Shown: positions 44,707-54,393 of the stretch, one piece after another
Layout: every line of letters starts with the position of its first letter
How positions within the stretch are numbered: position 1 is the first letter of the stretch
Origin: Rhodoferax potami
Lineage (GTDB): Bacteria > Pseudomonadota > Gammaproteobacteria > Burkholderiales > Burkholderiaceae_C
Direction: 5' to 3'
Assembly: GCF_032193765.1 (NCBI RefSeq)
Contig: NZ_JAVBIJ010000001.1
Location: 744,001-808,000, forward strand
Length of the DNA: 64,000 nt
Notes under the pieces: generated by a model
The model's input: the letters and a program-made list of their open reading frames with translations, nothing else
What the model was told of the DNA's origin: nothing
The model's database searches: none
Made by a program: the position numbers and the translations under genes

Positions 44707-46002
44707 ATGACGCACCAGCAGTCTTACGAACACAAGCGCACATCCGCCGACCAAGCCATCCGTCAGGTGCGTGATGGCGACACCATCATCGTCCCCACCG
44801 GTGTGGGTGAGCCCCCCAGTTTGCTCACCGCGCTGTCGGAGCAGCGGCAGAGCTTTCGCGATGTGAAGGTGTGCCAGATTCTGGCCATGCGCAAGTACGG
44901 CTACATCGACCCCGCCACCACCGAGCATGTGCGCCACGTGGCCTTTTTTTTCGGCGGGGCCACACGGGCCGGCGGGCAAGAGGGGTGGATTGATTTCATC
45001 CCCAACTACTTTTCCGAAATTCCAGCGCAAATCGAGCGGGGGCAGATCGCTGCGGATGTGGTTTTCGCCATGGCATCGCCTATGGATGAGCACGGCTTCT
45101 TTGCGTTAAGCCTGGGTGCGGACTACACCATGGCCGCTGTCAAAAAAGCCCGCGCCGTGGTGCTGGAGGTCAACCCCCACGTGCCCTTCGCCTTTGGTAA
45201 CTGCCATGTGCACATCTCGCAGGTGGCGGCCTTGGTGGAGAGCGACGCCCCGGTACTTGAGGTGGGCCTGCCCAAGATCGGGCCTGTGCAGCAAGCCATC
45301 GGCAAATACGTGGCCGATTTGATTGACGATGGCTCCACCCTGCAGATCGGCTATGGCGGCATCCCCGACGCGGTGGTGATGCAGCTCACCGGCAAAAAAG
45401 ACCTGGGCATCCACACCGAGATGATCGGCGACGGCATCATGACGCTGGTGGAGGCCGGCGCCGTGACCAACCGGCGCAAGAACTTCATGCCCGGCAAAAT
45501 GGTGGCCACCTTCGGTCTGGGTTCGGCCAAGCTCTACCGCTTTATGCACCGCAACCCGGGGCTGGAGATGCACCCGGTCGAGTTTACCAACGACCCGGCC
45601 ATTGCCGGTCTGAACGACAACCTGGTGGCCATCAACGCCACCTTGCAGATCGACTTTTTGGGCCAATGCGGCTCTGAGAGCCTGGGCTACGCGCCCTATT
45701 CGGGCACCGGCGGGCAGTCGGACTTTGTGCGCGCAGCCAACCGGTCCAAGGGGGGCAAGGCCTTCATCGTGCTGCCGTCCACCGCCAGGGACGACACCAT
45801 CTCCCGCATCGTGCCCTCGCTGTCGCCATGCACCCATGTCACCACCAGCAAAAACGATATCAACTATGTGGTCACCGAGTACGGCGTGGCCCAGCTGCGC
45901 GGCAAGTCCATGAAGCAGCGCACGCAAGCGCTCATCGCCATTGCGCACCCCAAGTTCCGCGACGAGCTGACCGCGCAGGCCAAGGCACTCAAAATTCTTT
46001 GA
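44707..46002 (+). CDS. Acetyl-CoA hydrolase/CoA-transferase family protein
   Basis: 431 aa. Two alpha/beta CoA-transferase domains: DTIIVPTGVGEPPSLL near the start, LQIGYGGIPDAVVMQL in the middle, and the probable catalytic Glu in LGQCGSESLGYAPYSGTGGQSDF. The group includes succinyl-CoA:acetate and 4-hydroxybutyrate CoA-transferases. The exact acyl pair is not determined. The ATG at 44707 is chosen over an upstream in-frame start that would overlap repeat-adjacent DNA. Confidence 0.85.
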   Translation: MTHQQSYEHKRTSADQAIRQVRDGDTIIVPTGVGEPPSLLTALSEQRQSFRDVKVCQILAMRKYGYIDPATTEHVRHVAFFFGGATRAGGQEGWIDFIPNYFSEIPAQIERGQIAADVVFAMASPMDEHGFFALSLGADYTMAAVKKARAVVLEVNPHVPFAFGNCHVHISQVAALVESDAPVLEVGLPKIGPVQQAIGKYVADLIDDGSTLQIGYGGIPDAVVMQLTGKKDLGIHTEMIGDGIMTLVEAGAVTNRRKNFMPGKMVATFGLGSAKLYRFMHRNPGLEMHPVEFTNDPAIAGLNDNLVAINATLQIDFLGQCGSESLGYAPYSGTGGQSDFVRAANRSKGGKAFIVLPSTARDDTISRIVPSLSPCTHVTTSKNDINYVVTEYGVAQLRGKSMKQRTQALIAIAHPKFRDELTAQAKALKIL

Positions 46003-46004
46003 GC

Positions 46005-46919
46005 CTAGGCAGGGCGCGGGTCAAAGTGGCTTTCTCGCGCCAGTTGCTCCCAGAGTGGGCGCTCGGCGGCACTCGTGGTGGGCGGCACCGCAATGCGCAC
46101 CACGGCATACATATCGCCATGGGCCTTGGCGGCCTTGGTGCCGCTGGCCATGCCCCGGCCACGCAGCCGCAAGTGTTTGCCGCTGCTGGTGCCGGCGGGC
46201 ACAGTCAGCAGCACCGCGCCCGATAGCGTTTCAACGCTGACCTCCGCGCCCAAGGCTGCCTCCCAGGGGGCCAGAGTCAGGTCGAAGTACAGGTCATCCC
46301 CATCCACCCGAAAGCGGGGGTGCGGCTCCCATTGCACATGCAAGTACAAATCCCCGGCGGCTGCGCCACCCGTGCCGGGGTCTGCCTGGCCACGCAGCCG
46401 CACCCGCTGGCCGGCGTGCACACCGGGCGGAATTTGCACCTCGATCTCGCGCGTGCCCCCGGTTGCGGGAATCACGAGCGCGAGCGTGCAGCCTTGTGCG
46501 GCTTGCTCCAGCGTGAGCGTGACCGCACTTTCACGGTCCCGGCCGCGCTGGGGCCCGGGGGGTCTGCGGGGGGCTTTGGCGTGTTGTTCCCGGCCCATGG
46601 CATGGAGCAGGTCTGAGAGGTCCATGCCCGCAAAGTCGGGCATTTCCCGGCCAAAGTCAAAGCCGCTGAATCCGCGCGCTGGTGGGGCCATGGTGGCACC
46701 GTCGTTCTGGCGCTCTAGTTGGTCATAGAGGGCGCGCTTTTCGGGGTCTTTGAGGGTGGCATAGGCCAGCGCGGCGTTTTTGAATTTCTCTTCCGAGCCG
46801 GGTTTTTTGGAGACATCCGGATGGTGCTGGCGCGCCAAGGCGCGGTAGGCTTTTTTGATGGCAGCCAAGTCCGCATCGCGCGGAACACCCAGAGCAGCGT
46901 AGTAGTCGACGTAGTTCAT
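46005..46919 (-). CDS. cbpA: Curved DNA-binding protein CbpA (DnaJ-like co-chaperone)
   Basis: 304 aa. N-terminal J domain (residues 1-70) with the HPD tripeptide in ARQHHPDVSKKPG. A linker rich in Pro/Arg follows, then two DnaJ-C domains (EIEVQIPPGVHAGQRVRLRGQ; VSVETLSGAVLLTVPAGTSSGKHLRLRGRG). It lacks the zinc-finger region of DnaJ, as CbpA does. It stimulates DnaK and, in E. coli, binds curved DNA. It lies 6 bp downstream of the ABC adaptor gene, so it may share that transcript. No cbpM gene is seen. Confidence 0.93.
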   Translation of the reverse strand: MNYVDYYAALGVPRDADLAAIKKAYRALARQHHPDVSKKPGSEEKFKNAALAYATLKDPEKRALYDQLERQNDGATMAPPARGFSGFDFGREMPDFAGMDLSDLLHAMGREQHAKAPRRPPGPQRGRDRESAVTLTLEQAAQGCTLALVIPATGGTREIEVQIPPGVHAGQRVRLRGQADPGTGGAAAGDLYLHVQWEPHPRFRVDGDDLYFDLTLAPWEAALGAEVSVETLSGAVLLTVPAGTSSGKHLRLRGRGMASGTKAAKAHGDMYAVVRIAVPPTTSAAERPLWEQLARESHFDPRPA

Positions 46920-46925
46920 CAGCGT

Positions 46926-48122
46926 TCAGCCCGGGCGCCGGGTTTTCACCTTGGCACCGTCTTGGAGTTTGATATCGGGGTACACCACCACGCGGGTGTC
47001 CAGGGGCAGGCCTTCGGGCACCCAGGCGTGGGTGCCATTGCGGGCTTGCACCACCACCTCTCTCAGGCGCACATGGTCGCCATCGAGCACAAACACGCCC
47101 GACCGCGAGCCAATGGGGAACAGTGCACTCACCGGCACCATCAGGGCATCGTCCACCACCTGCACCAGCACCCGCACATCTATCTTGAAGCCATCTCCCA
47201 GCCCGCGCCAGGTTGCGGCCGGCGTGGTGATGTCCACAATGACATTCACCCGCTGCTCCTCCACCCCCAGTGCAGACACTTTGGTAAATGCTGCAGGCTC
47301 CACATAGCGCACCTTGCCTTGCAGCACACCAGCACCGCCCCAATTCAGCAACTGCACCGGCGTGTCGGGTACCACTTGGGCGGCTTCCTCGGTCAGGATG
47401 TCGACCACCGCTTCCAGCGCCGCAGGGTCACCCACTTCTAGCAAGCCGGTGCCGGCGAGCACCACCCCTTCGCTTTGCTGCAAAACCTTCAACACCTTGC
47501 CCGCGACGGGCGAAGTCACCACGACTCCCATCCTGCTGCCGGCCGGGCCCGCGGTGCCAAGAGGGCGCAGCGGCACACGGGTTTGCTCCAGGGCAAAGCG
47601 GGCGGCGGTTTGTGCCTGCTGGGCGGCCTGCAGCTCGGTGGTGCGCAGTTGCTCGGCCAAGCGCACTGTGTCGCCTTGGGCCGCCGACACAAAGCCTTGG
47701 CGCACCAGGGCAGCGTTGCGCAACCCGTCTTGCTGGCTCTGGGCCAGTGCGACGCTGGCCGCCGCAACCCTGGCTTGCGCCTGTGCCACACCTGCCTCGG
47801 CGGCGCCTACCCGTGCAGCCTGCTCGGCCTGGCTTCTGGCATCCAGCAGGGCAGGGGCCAGCGGCGAGATAGTGGCCACAGCTGCACCCCGTGCCACGCT
47901 GTCACCCTGCACCAGCTGAATGCGCGATAAGTGGCCCGCCACCGTGCCCGAGACGATGTAGCGTTCGCGCACCCGGGTTTTGCCGTCTTCTTGCACCGCC
48001 CGCTCAAACCGCCCCCGGGTCACGCTGGCTACCTCGACCTCGGGCGGGCTGGGCCAAAACGCCCAAGCCAGCCCGGCCACAAGCAGCAGCGCCAGTGCTG
48101 CAAAAATCAGTTTGTTTTTCAT
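46926..48122 (-). CDS. Periplasmic adaptor (HlyD/MacA-like) of an ABC efflux system
   Basis: 398-aa membrane fusion protein. One N-terminal helix (LIFAALALLLVAGLAWAFW) is followed by a barrel-sandwich half (ERYIVSGTVAGHLSRIQLVQGDSV). A long Ala/Gln coiled-coil hairpin spans residues about 95-170, then the second lipoyl half (VVTSPVAGKVLKVLQQSEGVV) and a beta-barrel. The ATG at 48122 starts right at the anchor. It follows the permease gene by 40 bp in a three-gene export operon. Confidence 0.88.
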   Translation of the reverse strand: MKNKLIFAALALLLVAGLAWAFWPSPPEVEVASVTRGRFERAVQEDGKTRVRERYIVSGTVAGHLSRIQLVQGDSVARGAAVATISPLAPALLDARSQAEQAARVGAAEAGVAQAQARVAAASVALAQSQQDGLRNAALVRQGFVSAAQGDTVRLAEQLRTTELQAAQQAQTAARFALEQTRVPLRPLGTAGPAGSRMGVVVTSPVAGKVLKVLQQSEGVVLAGTGLLEVGDPAALEAVVDILTEEAAQVVPDTPVQLLNWGGAGVLQGKVRYVEPAAFTKVSALGVEEQRVNVIVDITTPAATWRGLGDGFKIDVRVLVQVVDDALMVPVSALFPIGSRSGVFVLDGDHVRLREVVVQARNGTHAWVPEGLPLDTRVVVYPDIKLQDGAKVKTRRPG

Positions 48123-48162
48123 GGGGATTCCAAAGGAGCGAGCCGGGCTGGGGGGAGTGCGT

Positions 48163-50526
48163 TCATTCGCGGGTTTTGAGCACACCAACCAGATCCAGCT
48201 GGTCAATGCGCCGGCGCACGATCCATGCGCTCACCCCGCCTGCTACCAGCACACACACCACGGCAAACGCATAAGTGGCGGGTTGAATCGCAAACGGGAA
48301 AGAAAACTCGTCGCTGCGGATCATGGTGACAATGCCCAGCGCCATCAGGTAGCCCAAGACCATGCCCACCGGCAGGGCGAGCACGATCTCAATGCCCAGT
48401 TCGCCCAGCAAAATGGCCGACACCTCGGTCCGGGTAAAGCCCAGCACCCGCAGGCTGGCCAGCTCCCAGGCGCGCTCTGCAAGCGCAATGCGGGCGTTGT
48501 TGTAGACCACACCCACGGCAATGATGGTGGCAAACACCGTCAGCACCACACTGAACATCAGGATGTTGCGGGCCGTCACGTCGTTGATATTGCGGGCCAT
48601 GACCCGCTTGCTGATGGCCACACCCACACGGGGCAGGTCTTTCAGGCGCTCCAGAAACGCGGGCTCATGGCCCCGCTCCACGCTCACCATAAGCTGGTTG
48701 ACCATATCGCCCTCGTGCAGCAGCGCATTGAGTGCGCGGCGCTCCATATAGGCGTTCATGCCCAAGAGCTCGTGCACCGTGCCGGTGACCGGCAAATACA
48801 CCACCTCCCGGCGGCCCTCTTGCAGCTCGACCCGCAGCAAGTCGCCTCTTTGCACCTTCAGCTTGTCGGCCAACCGGTCGGTCAACAGCAGCCCATGGCG
48901 CGGCGCAGCCAGTGCCTGTTTTTCCATGTTGACAATGCGAAACAGCTCAGGCATTTCGGCTTTGCCCTGAATGGCGCCCCGGTGGTGGGCATTGGCGTTG
49001 ACCAGCCGCACCGCCACATTGCGCGCGCCCTCCACCGCGGTGACATGGGGCAGGTGGGCCGCAGCCTGCAAGGCCCGGGCGGGCGTGGCTTCCACCAAGT
49101 TGATGGACACATCGCCCCGCAGCACCTGGCTGAACTGGGTGTCCATCAGCACCACCACCGCATCGCGCATGAAGGCACCGGTGATCACGGTCGACATGGC
49201 CATGGCCACGCCTAGTGTGGTGAAAAGGGTGCGCGGACGGTGGCGCTCCATGGTGCGCAGCACCATGCGCAAGGGCGGTGAAAACCAGTTTTTTAAGCCC
49301 CAGCGCTCCAGCAGCATCGGCCGGTAAATGCCGGGCGCGGGCGGGTGCATGGCCTCAGCCGGTGCCAGCAGCACCGTGGCCCGAATGGCGCTGAGCGTGG
49401 CCAACACGGCTGCCCCTATCGCCACCGCCGCCGACACCACCACCAGCTCTGGCGCCATGCGGTAGTGCAGCGTCGGGAAGCGGAAAGACTTGGCATACAA
49501 GCCCACAAAGCCATGGCCCAGCACCGCACCGAGTGCCACACCCAAGGCCAGGCCCAGCAACACAATGACCAGCACCAATTTAAGGTAGTGCCAACCAATG
49601 GCCGTGTTGCCATAGCCCAGCGCTTTGAGCGCAGCCACTTGCTCGCGCTGGGTGGCAATCTGGCGGCCCAGCACCACATTGAGCAAAAACGCAGCCACTG
49701 CCAAAAAGATGCTGGGCAACACGGTGCCCAGTACCTGTTGCTGCTTGATCTCAGAGCTCAAAATCACATCCGACATTTGCTGGTTGCGCCCGTGCGCGCT
49801 GATGCCCCCGTACGGCGCCAGCAGGCGGTCCAGCTGGGCAATCACAGCACCCTCGCTGGCACCGGGGCTCAGCCGCACCGACACCTGGTTAAAGGCGCCC
49901 TCCATGTTGTAGGCCGTGGCCAGCGCGCGGCGGTCTACCCAAAAAACGCCAAAGCCCCGCTGGTCTGGCGAGCCGCCTAAGCCGGCAAACACGTATTCCG
50001 GCGACAGCCCTATGCCCACCAAGCGCAGGCGCTCACGGGTGCCGTTAATCAGCGCGGTAACTTCGTCTCCCGCCTTGAGCTGGTGGGCCTCGGCAAAGGC
50101 CTCAGACACCAGTGCCTCCAGGGCACCGCTGGTGTGTGCCGCCACCATGCGCCCGCTTTTAACCACGACCACATTCAAGGCCTGTGGCGCGAGCAGGTCC
50201 AGCCCGATGAGCTGGCCTGCCAGCGGGTCTGTCACCCCGGCAATACCCAAGGGCACCACATGCGCCAGCGCGGTTTGCAGGTGCGCAGCCCCCTCGATAG
50301 CAGCCAGCTGGGGCACCAGCGCCAGCGGGGCGCTTTTGAGGGTGGCAAACACATCCGCAAAGCGCGACTCTGCGTAGTACACATCGCGCGACCACGACAA
50401 AGAATCAAACGCGCTAAAGCTGGTAATAAACCCGCCCACGCCGCTGGCCACCACCAGCGCAATGGTGAGCGCCTGGCTCCACATCAGGCGCAGGTCGCGC
50501 AGCAGCTTGCGGTCCAGGGTGGTCAT
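48163..50526 (-). CDS. ABC transporter permease, FtsX/MacB type
   Basis: 787 aa. An N-terminal helix (WSQALTIALVVASGVGGFITSF) is followed by a large periplasmic domain. Then come a three-helix FtsX core, a second periplasmic domain, and a second FtsX core ending IVLALPVGMVLGYLMALG and TYAFAVVCVLVAGGVSAWIVRRR. This duplicated layout matches the LolCE-like large permeases of DevC/MacB-related exporters. The ATG at 50526 is used. It sits 10 bp after the ATPase gene. The exported substrate is unknown. Confidence 0.88.
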   Translation of the reverse strand: MTTLDRKLLRDLRLMWSQALTIALVVASGVGGFITSFSAFDSLSWSRDVYYAESRFADVFATLKSAPLALVPQLAAIEGAAHLQTALAHVVPLGIAGVTDPLAGQLIGLDLLAPQALNVVVVKSGRMVAAHTSGALEALVSEAFAEAHQLKAGDEVTALINGTRERLRLVGIGLSPEYVFAGLGGSPDQRGFGVFWVDRRALATAYNMEGAFNQVSVRLSPGASEGAVIAQLDRLLAPYGGISAHGRNQQMSDVILSSEIKQQQVLGTVLPSIFLAVAAFLLNVVLGRQIATQREQVAALKALGYGNTAIGWHYLKLVLVIVLLGLALGVALGAVLGHGFVGLYAKSFRFPTLHYRMAPELVVVSAAVAIGAAVLATLSAIRATVLLAPAEAMHPPAPGIYRPMLLERWGLKNWFSPPLRMVLRTMERHRPRTLFTTLGVAMAMSTVITGAFMRDAVVVLMDTQFSQVLRGDVSINLVEATPARALQAAAHLPHVTAVEGARNVAVRLVNANAHHRGAIQGKAEMPELFRIVNMEKQALAAPRHGLLLTDRLADKLKVQRGDLLRVELQEGRREVVYLPVTGTVHELLGMNAYMERRALNALLHEGDMVNQLMVSVERGHEPAFLERLKDLPRVGVAISKRVMARNINDVTARNILMFSVVLTVFATIIAVGVVYNNARIALAERAWELASLRVLGFTRTEVSAILLGELGIEIVLALPVGMVLGYLMALGIVTMIRSDEFSFPFAIQPATYAFAVVCVLVAGGVSAWIVRRRIDQLDLVGVLKTRE

Positions 50527-50536
50527 GGGGTGGGGC

Positions 50537-51316
50537 TCACCATGCCAGCTCCGACGGCGCCACCTTGTGCGCGTTCTGCGCGATGCGCTCGATCCGCCCG
50601 CCACCCAGGTAGAGCACCCTATCGGCCATGCCGGCAATGGCCGCGTTGTGGGTGATCACGATGGCGGTGGTCCCCATTTCGCGGTTGATACGGGCTATCA
50701 CCTCCAGCACCAGCTTGCCGGTTTGGTAGTCCAGCGCGCCGGTGGGCTCGTCGCACAGCAAGACCTCGGGTTTTTTGACAATCGCGCGGGCAATGGCTAC
50801 CCGCTGCTGCTCGCCCCCCGAGAGTTGCGAGGGAAAGTGATCCACCCGCTCCGCCAGGCCCACCAGGGTTAGCGCCTCCAGGGCCGGCATCGCGTTTTTG
50901 GCAATGTCGGTGACCAGCTCCACGTTCTCGAGCACCGTCAGGCTGGGAATCAGGTTGTAAAACTGGAATACAAAGCCCACATGCTCGCGCCGGTACTGGG
51001 TGAGCTCGTCGTCGGTGGCGTGGGTCAGGTCTTGGGCCTCGAATTGGGCGGTGCCGCTGGTGGGGCGGTCCAGCCCCCCAAGAATGTTGAGCAGGGTGGA
51101 TTTGCCGCTGCCCGAGGCGCCCAGCAGCACAATAAATTCACCCTTGTAAATCGTCAGGTCCACATCGATGAGCGCCAGCACCTTGACCTCACCCATGTCA
51201 TAGGTTTTGGCCAAGGTCTTGGCAGTGAAAACCGCTGCGCGGCCTGAGGTGTCTGGCGGTGCAGCGCTATCTGGCGGCGCTGCGGGCGTGGGAGTGGTTG
51301 CCACTGCAATAGGCAT
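50537..51316 (-). CDS. ABC transporter ATP-binding protein, LolD/MacB type
   Basis: 259-aa ATPase. Walker [20 protein letters not shown]-loop region [14 protein letters not shown], signature [16 protein letters not shown], Walker [14 protein letters not shown] and H-loop IVITHN are all intact. A 30-residue Ala/Pro/Thr-rich N-terminal leader precedes the domain. First gene of the ATPase-permease-adaptor operon; likely mechanotransmission-type export. Confidence 0.93.
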   Translation of the reverse strand: MPIAVATTPTPAAPPDSAAPPDTSGRAAVFTAKTLAKTYDMGEVKVLALIDVDLTIYKGEFIVLLGASGSGKSTLLNILGGLDRPTSGTAQFEAQDLTHATDDELTQYRREHVGFVFQFYNLIPSLTVLENVELVTDIAKNAMPALEALTLVGLAERVDHFPSQLSGGEQQRVAIARAIVKKPEVLLCDEPTGALDYQTGKLVLEVIARINREMGTTAIVITHNAAIAGMADRVLYLGGGRIERIAQNAHKVAPSELAW

Positions 51317-51411
51317 GGAACCCCCCTTAGGACTGTGACTATGTGTCGCCAGTGTGCGAGGGGCTATGCGCTAGCGTCTGTGCGATGACGCACCCGCAGG
51401 GGGCTGCCGCT

Positions 51412-52452
51412 TCAGAACTCCGTAATCACGGTCACGCCGGCTACCTCGAACTTGTCCATGTTCATCAGCGCATCTATGGACTGCTGCAGGTTGATCTTTT
51501 TGCCCACCAGCTTTTCAGGCGCCAGCTTGCCGGTGCGCACCATGTCGAGCATGGCGCCGTAGCGGTGGGCTTGCATGCCGTGGCTGCCCAAAATCTCCAG
51601 CTCATGGGCGATAACCTTGGCCATGGGGATGGCCGGTGTGCTGTTTTCGGCCAGCATCAGCCCCACCTGCACATGTTTGCCACGCCGGCGCAGGTTGCTG
51701 ATGGAGTTGAAGCAGGTAGTGGGGTGGCCCAGCGCATCCAGCGACACATGCGCGCCGCCCCCCGTGATCTCCATCACCGCTTCGACCACGTTGGGCACCT
51801 GGGTGGCATTGACCGTGGCTACCGCGCCCATGGCACGGGCCATGGCGAGCTTGTCTTCCGAGATGTCGATGGCCACCACATTGGCGCCCACCGCGTGGGC
51901 AATCATGATGGCCGAGAGGCCCACGCCGCCACAGCCGTGCACCGCCACCCATTGGCCCGCAGAGGTCTTGCCCTGATCGACCACCGCTCGGAATGAGGTC
52001 ACAAAGCGGCAGCCTAGGCTGGCAGCGGTGGCAAAGTCCAGCGTCTCGGGCAGAGCCACGAGGTTCAGGTCTGCCTTGTGGATGGACACGTATTGCGCGA
52101 ACGAGCCCCAGTGCGTGAAGCCGGGCTGGAACTGCTTTTCACACACCTGCTGGTTGCCCGAGTGGCACTCCGGGCAACTGCCGCAGCCGCCCACAAAGGG
52201 CACGGTCACGCGGTCGCCCACCTTCCAGCGGGTCACGTCTTTGCCCACGGCCTCAACTGTGCCCGCCAACTCGTGGCCGGGCACGTGAGGCAGCACGATG
52301 TCAGTGTCATGCCCCACCCAGCCATGCCAGTCGCTGCGGCACACGCCCGTGGCCTGCACCTTCACGACCACGCCATGCGTCTCCGGCGTCGGGTCCGGCA
52401 CGGTTTGCAGACGGGGCGGGGCGGAGAAGGCTTCGTAGATAACGGCTTGCAT
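51412..52452 (-). CDS. Zinc-dependent alcohol dehydrogenase
   Basis: 346-aa MDR-family enzyme. Catalytic zinc ligands appear in [11 protein letters not shown] and [11 protein letters not shown]. The structural zinc lobe [15 protein letters not shown] is complete. The NAD site is [17 protein letters not shown]. Substrate not determined: medium-chain or aromatic alcohols are possible. Single gene with repeat copy C about 37 bp upstream of its start. Confidence 0.92.
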   Translation of the reverse strand: MQAVIYEAFSAPPRLQTVPDPTPETHGVVVKVQATGVCRSDWHGWVGHDTDIVLPHVPGHELAGTVEAVGKDVTRWKVGDRVTVPFVGGCGSCPECHSGNQQVCEKQFQPGFTHWGSFAQYVSIHKADLNLVALPETLDFATAASLGCRFVTSFRAVVDQGKTSAGQWVAVHGCGGVGLSAIMIAHAVGANVVAIDISEDKLAMARAMGAVATVNATQVPNVVEAVMEITGGGAHVSLDALGHPTTCFNSISNLRRRGKHVQVGLMLAENSTPAIPMAKVIAHELEILGSHGMQAHRYGAMLDMVRTGKLAPEKLVGKKINLQQSIDALMNMDKFEVAGVTVITEF

Positions 52453-52488
52453 GTGGGGTCCTTGTGGGGGCTTGGAGAGAATCTACAT

Positions 52489-52520
52489 GCTATCAAATGA
52501 ATAGCTGCTCGCGCACATTC
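52489..52520 (+). repeat. ~60-bp hairpin repeat, copy C (5' half)
   Basis: GCTATCAAATGAATAGC followed by TGCTCGCGCACATTC matches the family, then similarity stops. It lies between the start of the alcohol dehydrogenase gene and the decayed NIPSNAP/ArsR remnant. Confidence 0.75.
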
Positions 52521-52545
52521 GGTGAGCACCAGAGGTCAATTTCAT

Positions 52546-52888
52546 TCATAACGCGTTGACTGATGGCAGTAGCTCCACCAAGTGCTTGCGCCCCAGCAGT
52601 GTGACCTCCAGCGCGCGTTCGCTCGCGTGGCGGCGCAGCCAGCCATGATGCGTTGGCCTGTGCCTCTTCGTCCGTACGCAGGCGCTGGCGGTAGGCTTCA
52701 TATGCCGCAATGCTGGAGAAAGAGATCAACCCCTACGCCTCGTAGTTGCTGCCCTCATGCGGCACAAAGTAGCCCAGCAAATGCCCACCTAGGCGGGGGA
52801 TGATACGGGCCCAGTCGTTGGCGTAGCTGGTGAACTGGTCTTTCTGGAAGGAGGCGATTTCGTAGCGGATGAAACAGATGATCGTCAT
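52546..52888 (-). pseudogene. Decayed NIPSNAP gene joined to an ArsR-like C-terminus
   Basis: From ATG 52888 the frame reads [19 protein letters not shown], then [26 protein letters not shown], typical of NIPSNAP-family proteins. It hits an in-frame TAG at 52733-52735 and continues GLISFSSIAAYEAYRQRL, the normal NIPSNAP continuation. Past about 52650 NIPSNAP similarity ends. A different frame reads HGWLRRHASERALEVTLLG to a TGA at 52546, which looks like the tail of an ArsR-type regulator. Most simply, two neighbouring genes were fused by a deletion and then decayed. Confidence 0.7.
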
Positions 52889-53083
52889 GAGGACTCTTTT
52901 TGCGTGGTGGTGCGAAGGAGCTTCAAGGACGAATACGGGGAGTGCTTTGGTGAGGGACGAAATGAGGGGCGCTATTTAGTGAATAGTTAACTCCTTATTC
53001 AGAAGAAGCGTGAGTTTCATGTTCATGCCTTCTGTCGTTGATGAGATAAAGTGTGTCGATCAAAATATATGGGAGGTACAAAA

Positions 53084-54376
53084 ATGCATGAAACATTGGA
53101 GGCACTTCAAAAGCAGCTCGAACAGGTTGTTGCACAAGTCAAGGCCACTATTCCAGCCGATCAACCTTTTGGGATCGCTCACGCGAACTGGAGTTTTCCC
53201 GGTCTCACGAGTGAGGATTTGGCTGCTGAAGCCCAGTCATTGATCGATCTAATTGATCAGTGTGGTGGCGATAACCTGGGCCAGGCCGAAGATGTGTTGC
53301 TGGACTACGTTCGTCGGATCAAATTTCTCCACGGAAATACAGTTCCGAATATTTGGGGAAACTCCGCTGCAGGTGTTCCCACCTATATGTTCACTCTTCA
53401 AGGTTTGCGAAAGGAGTTAACTACTGTACTTTTGCCAAATGATCATGCAGCGACAGTGGTCAAACTTCGCAAGCTAACGGCTCAAGTACGAAGCATGGAA
53501 GCTCGACTGCAAGAGCTTGAGCCACGCACCATTACTTTGGCAAATATGGTTTCGCGAATTGAAAATGCGCACGATGCCGCAGATCAATTGCCGACCGATT
53601 TGGCATCTCTTGCAGAAGCCCGAGATAAGCTAGATAGCTTGCTCCGAGATGCAACCAAAGATTACGGCCACATTGAGGGACTTCGTGGTGAGGCGAACAC
53701 TCTGGACGAGAAACTTCGACAGAGCGCAGACGACGCGAAATCAGTATTGGAGCGGTGTGAAACCGCATACTCTGCGGCGACAAGTGTTGGCTTAGCTGCG
53801 GCGTTTTCCGAACGGTCCGGTGTATTGTCAAAGTCTATGTGGATCTGGGTTGCAGGCTTGGTGGTGTCGCTGTGCGCGGGAAGCTATTTTGGATCTACTC
53901 AACTTCATGCTCTCTCTGAATTGTCCAAACAGCCGACAGCGACCACTTCTCTAGTTGTTTTGAACCTCTTGCTTTCGTTGTTGTCTGTGGGAGCACCTGT
54001 TTGGTTCGGTTGGCTTGCTACTAAGCAGATTGGACAGCGCTTTAGGTTGGCAGAGGACTACGCATTCAAAGCGTCAGTCTCGCGTGCATACGAGGGATTT
54101 CGCCGTGAAGCTGCTCGAGTTGACAAAGATATGGAAGCACGACTTTTGTCTTCCGCTTTGGGGCGATTGGATGAAATTCCTTTGCGCCTTGTTGAAACGG
54201 AAGCGCACGGTAGTCCTTGGCATGAACTTGCATCATCGCCGATAGTTAAAAATGCAATGAGTCTTGTGCCTGAATTTGCGGATCAGGTTAGAGAACTAGC
54301 ATCCAAAGCCCTGAAGACGGTATCTGCGAACGGTGCGAAAGCTAATGCGCAAGCCGTTGATAGTGGCATCAAGTAG
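53084..54376 (+). CDS. Unrecognised coiled-coil membrane protein (430 aa)
   Basis: The ATG at 53084 has a strong GGGAGGT 7 nt upstream. Residues 1-130 are mixed helical; residues about 130-225 form a coiled coil rich in Leu, Glu and Arg (KLRKLTAQVRSMEARLQELE). Two membrane helices follow: SMWIWVAGLVVSLCAGSYFG and VVLNLLLSLLSVGAPVWFGWLA. The C-terminal 130 residues are helical and charged. No known domain recognised. Lower GC than its neighbours. A second membrane gene starts 17 bp downstream, so they likely form one operon. Confidence 0.75.
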   Translation: MHETLEALQKQLEQVVAQVKATIPADQPFGIAHANWSFPGLTSEDLAAEAQSLIDLIDQCGGDNLGQAEDVLLDYVRRIKFLHGNTVPNIWGNSAAGVPTYMFTLQGLRKELTTVLLPNDHAATVVKLRKLTAQVRSMEARLQELEPRTITLANMVSRIENAHDAADQLPTDLASLAEARDKLDSLLRDATKDYGHIEGLRGEANTLDEKLRQSADDAKSVLERCETAYSAATSVGLAAAFSERSGVLSKSMWIWVAGLVVSLCAGSYFGSTQLHALSELSKQPTATTSLVVLNLLLSLLSVGAPVWFGWLATKQIGQRFRLAEDYAFKASVSRAYEGFRREAARVDKDMEARLLSSALGRLDEIPLRLVETEAHGSPWHELASSPIVKNAMSLVPEFADQVRELASKALKTVSANGAKANAQAVDSGIK

Positions 54377-54393
54377 TTATCTGGAAATCTCAG

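Noticed and set aside
47980..49215. 411-codon open frame opposite the ABC permease and adaptor
   Set aside because: It crosses two genes on the other strand, has a His/Gln-rich low-complexity product and no ribosome site.
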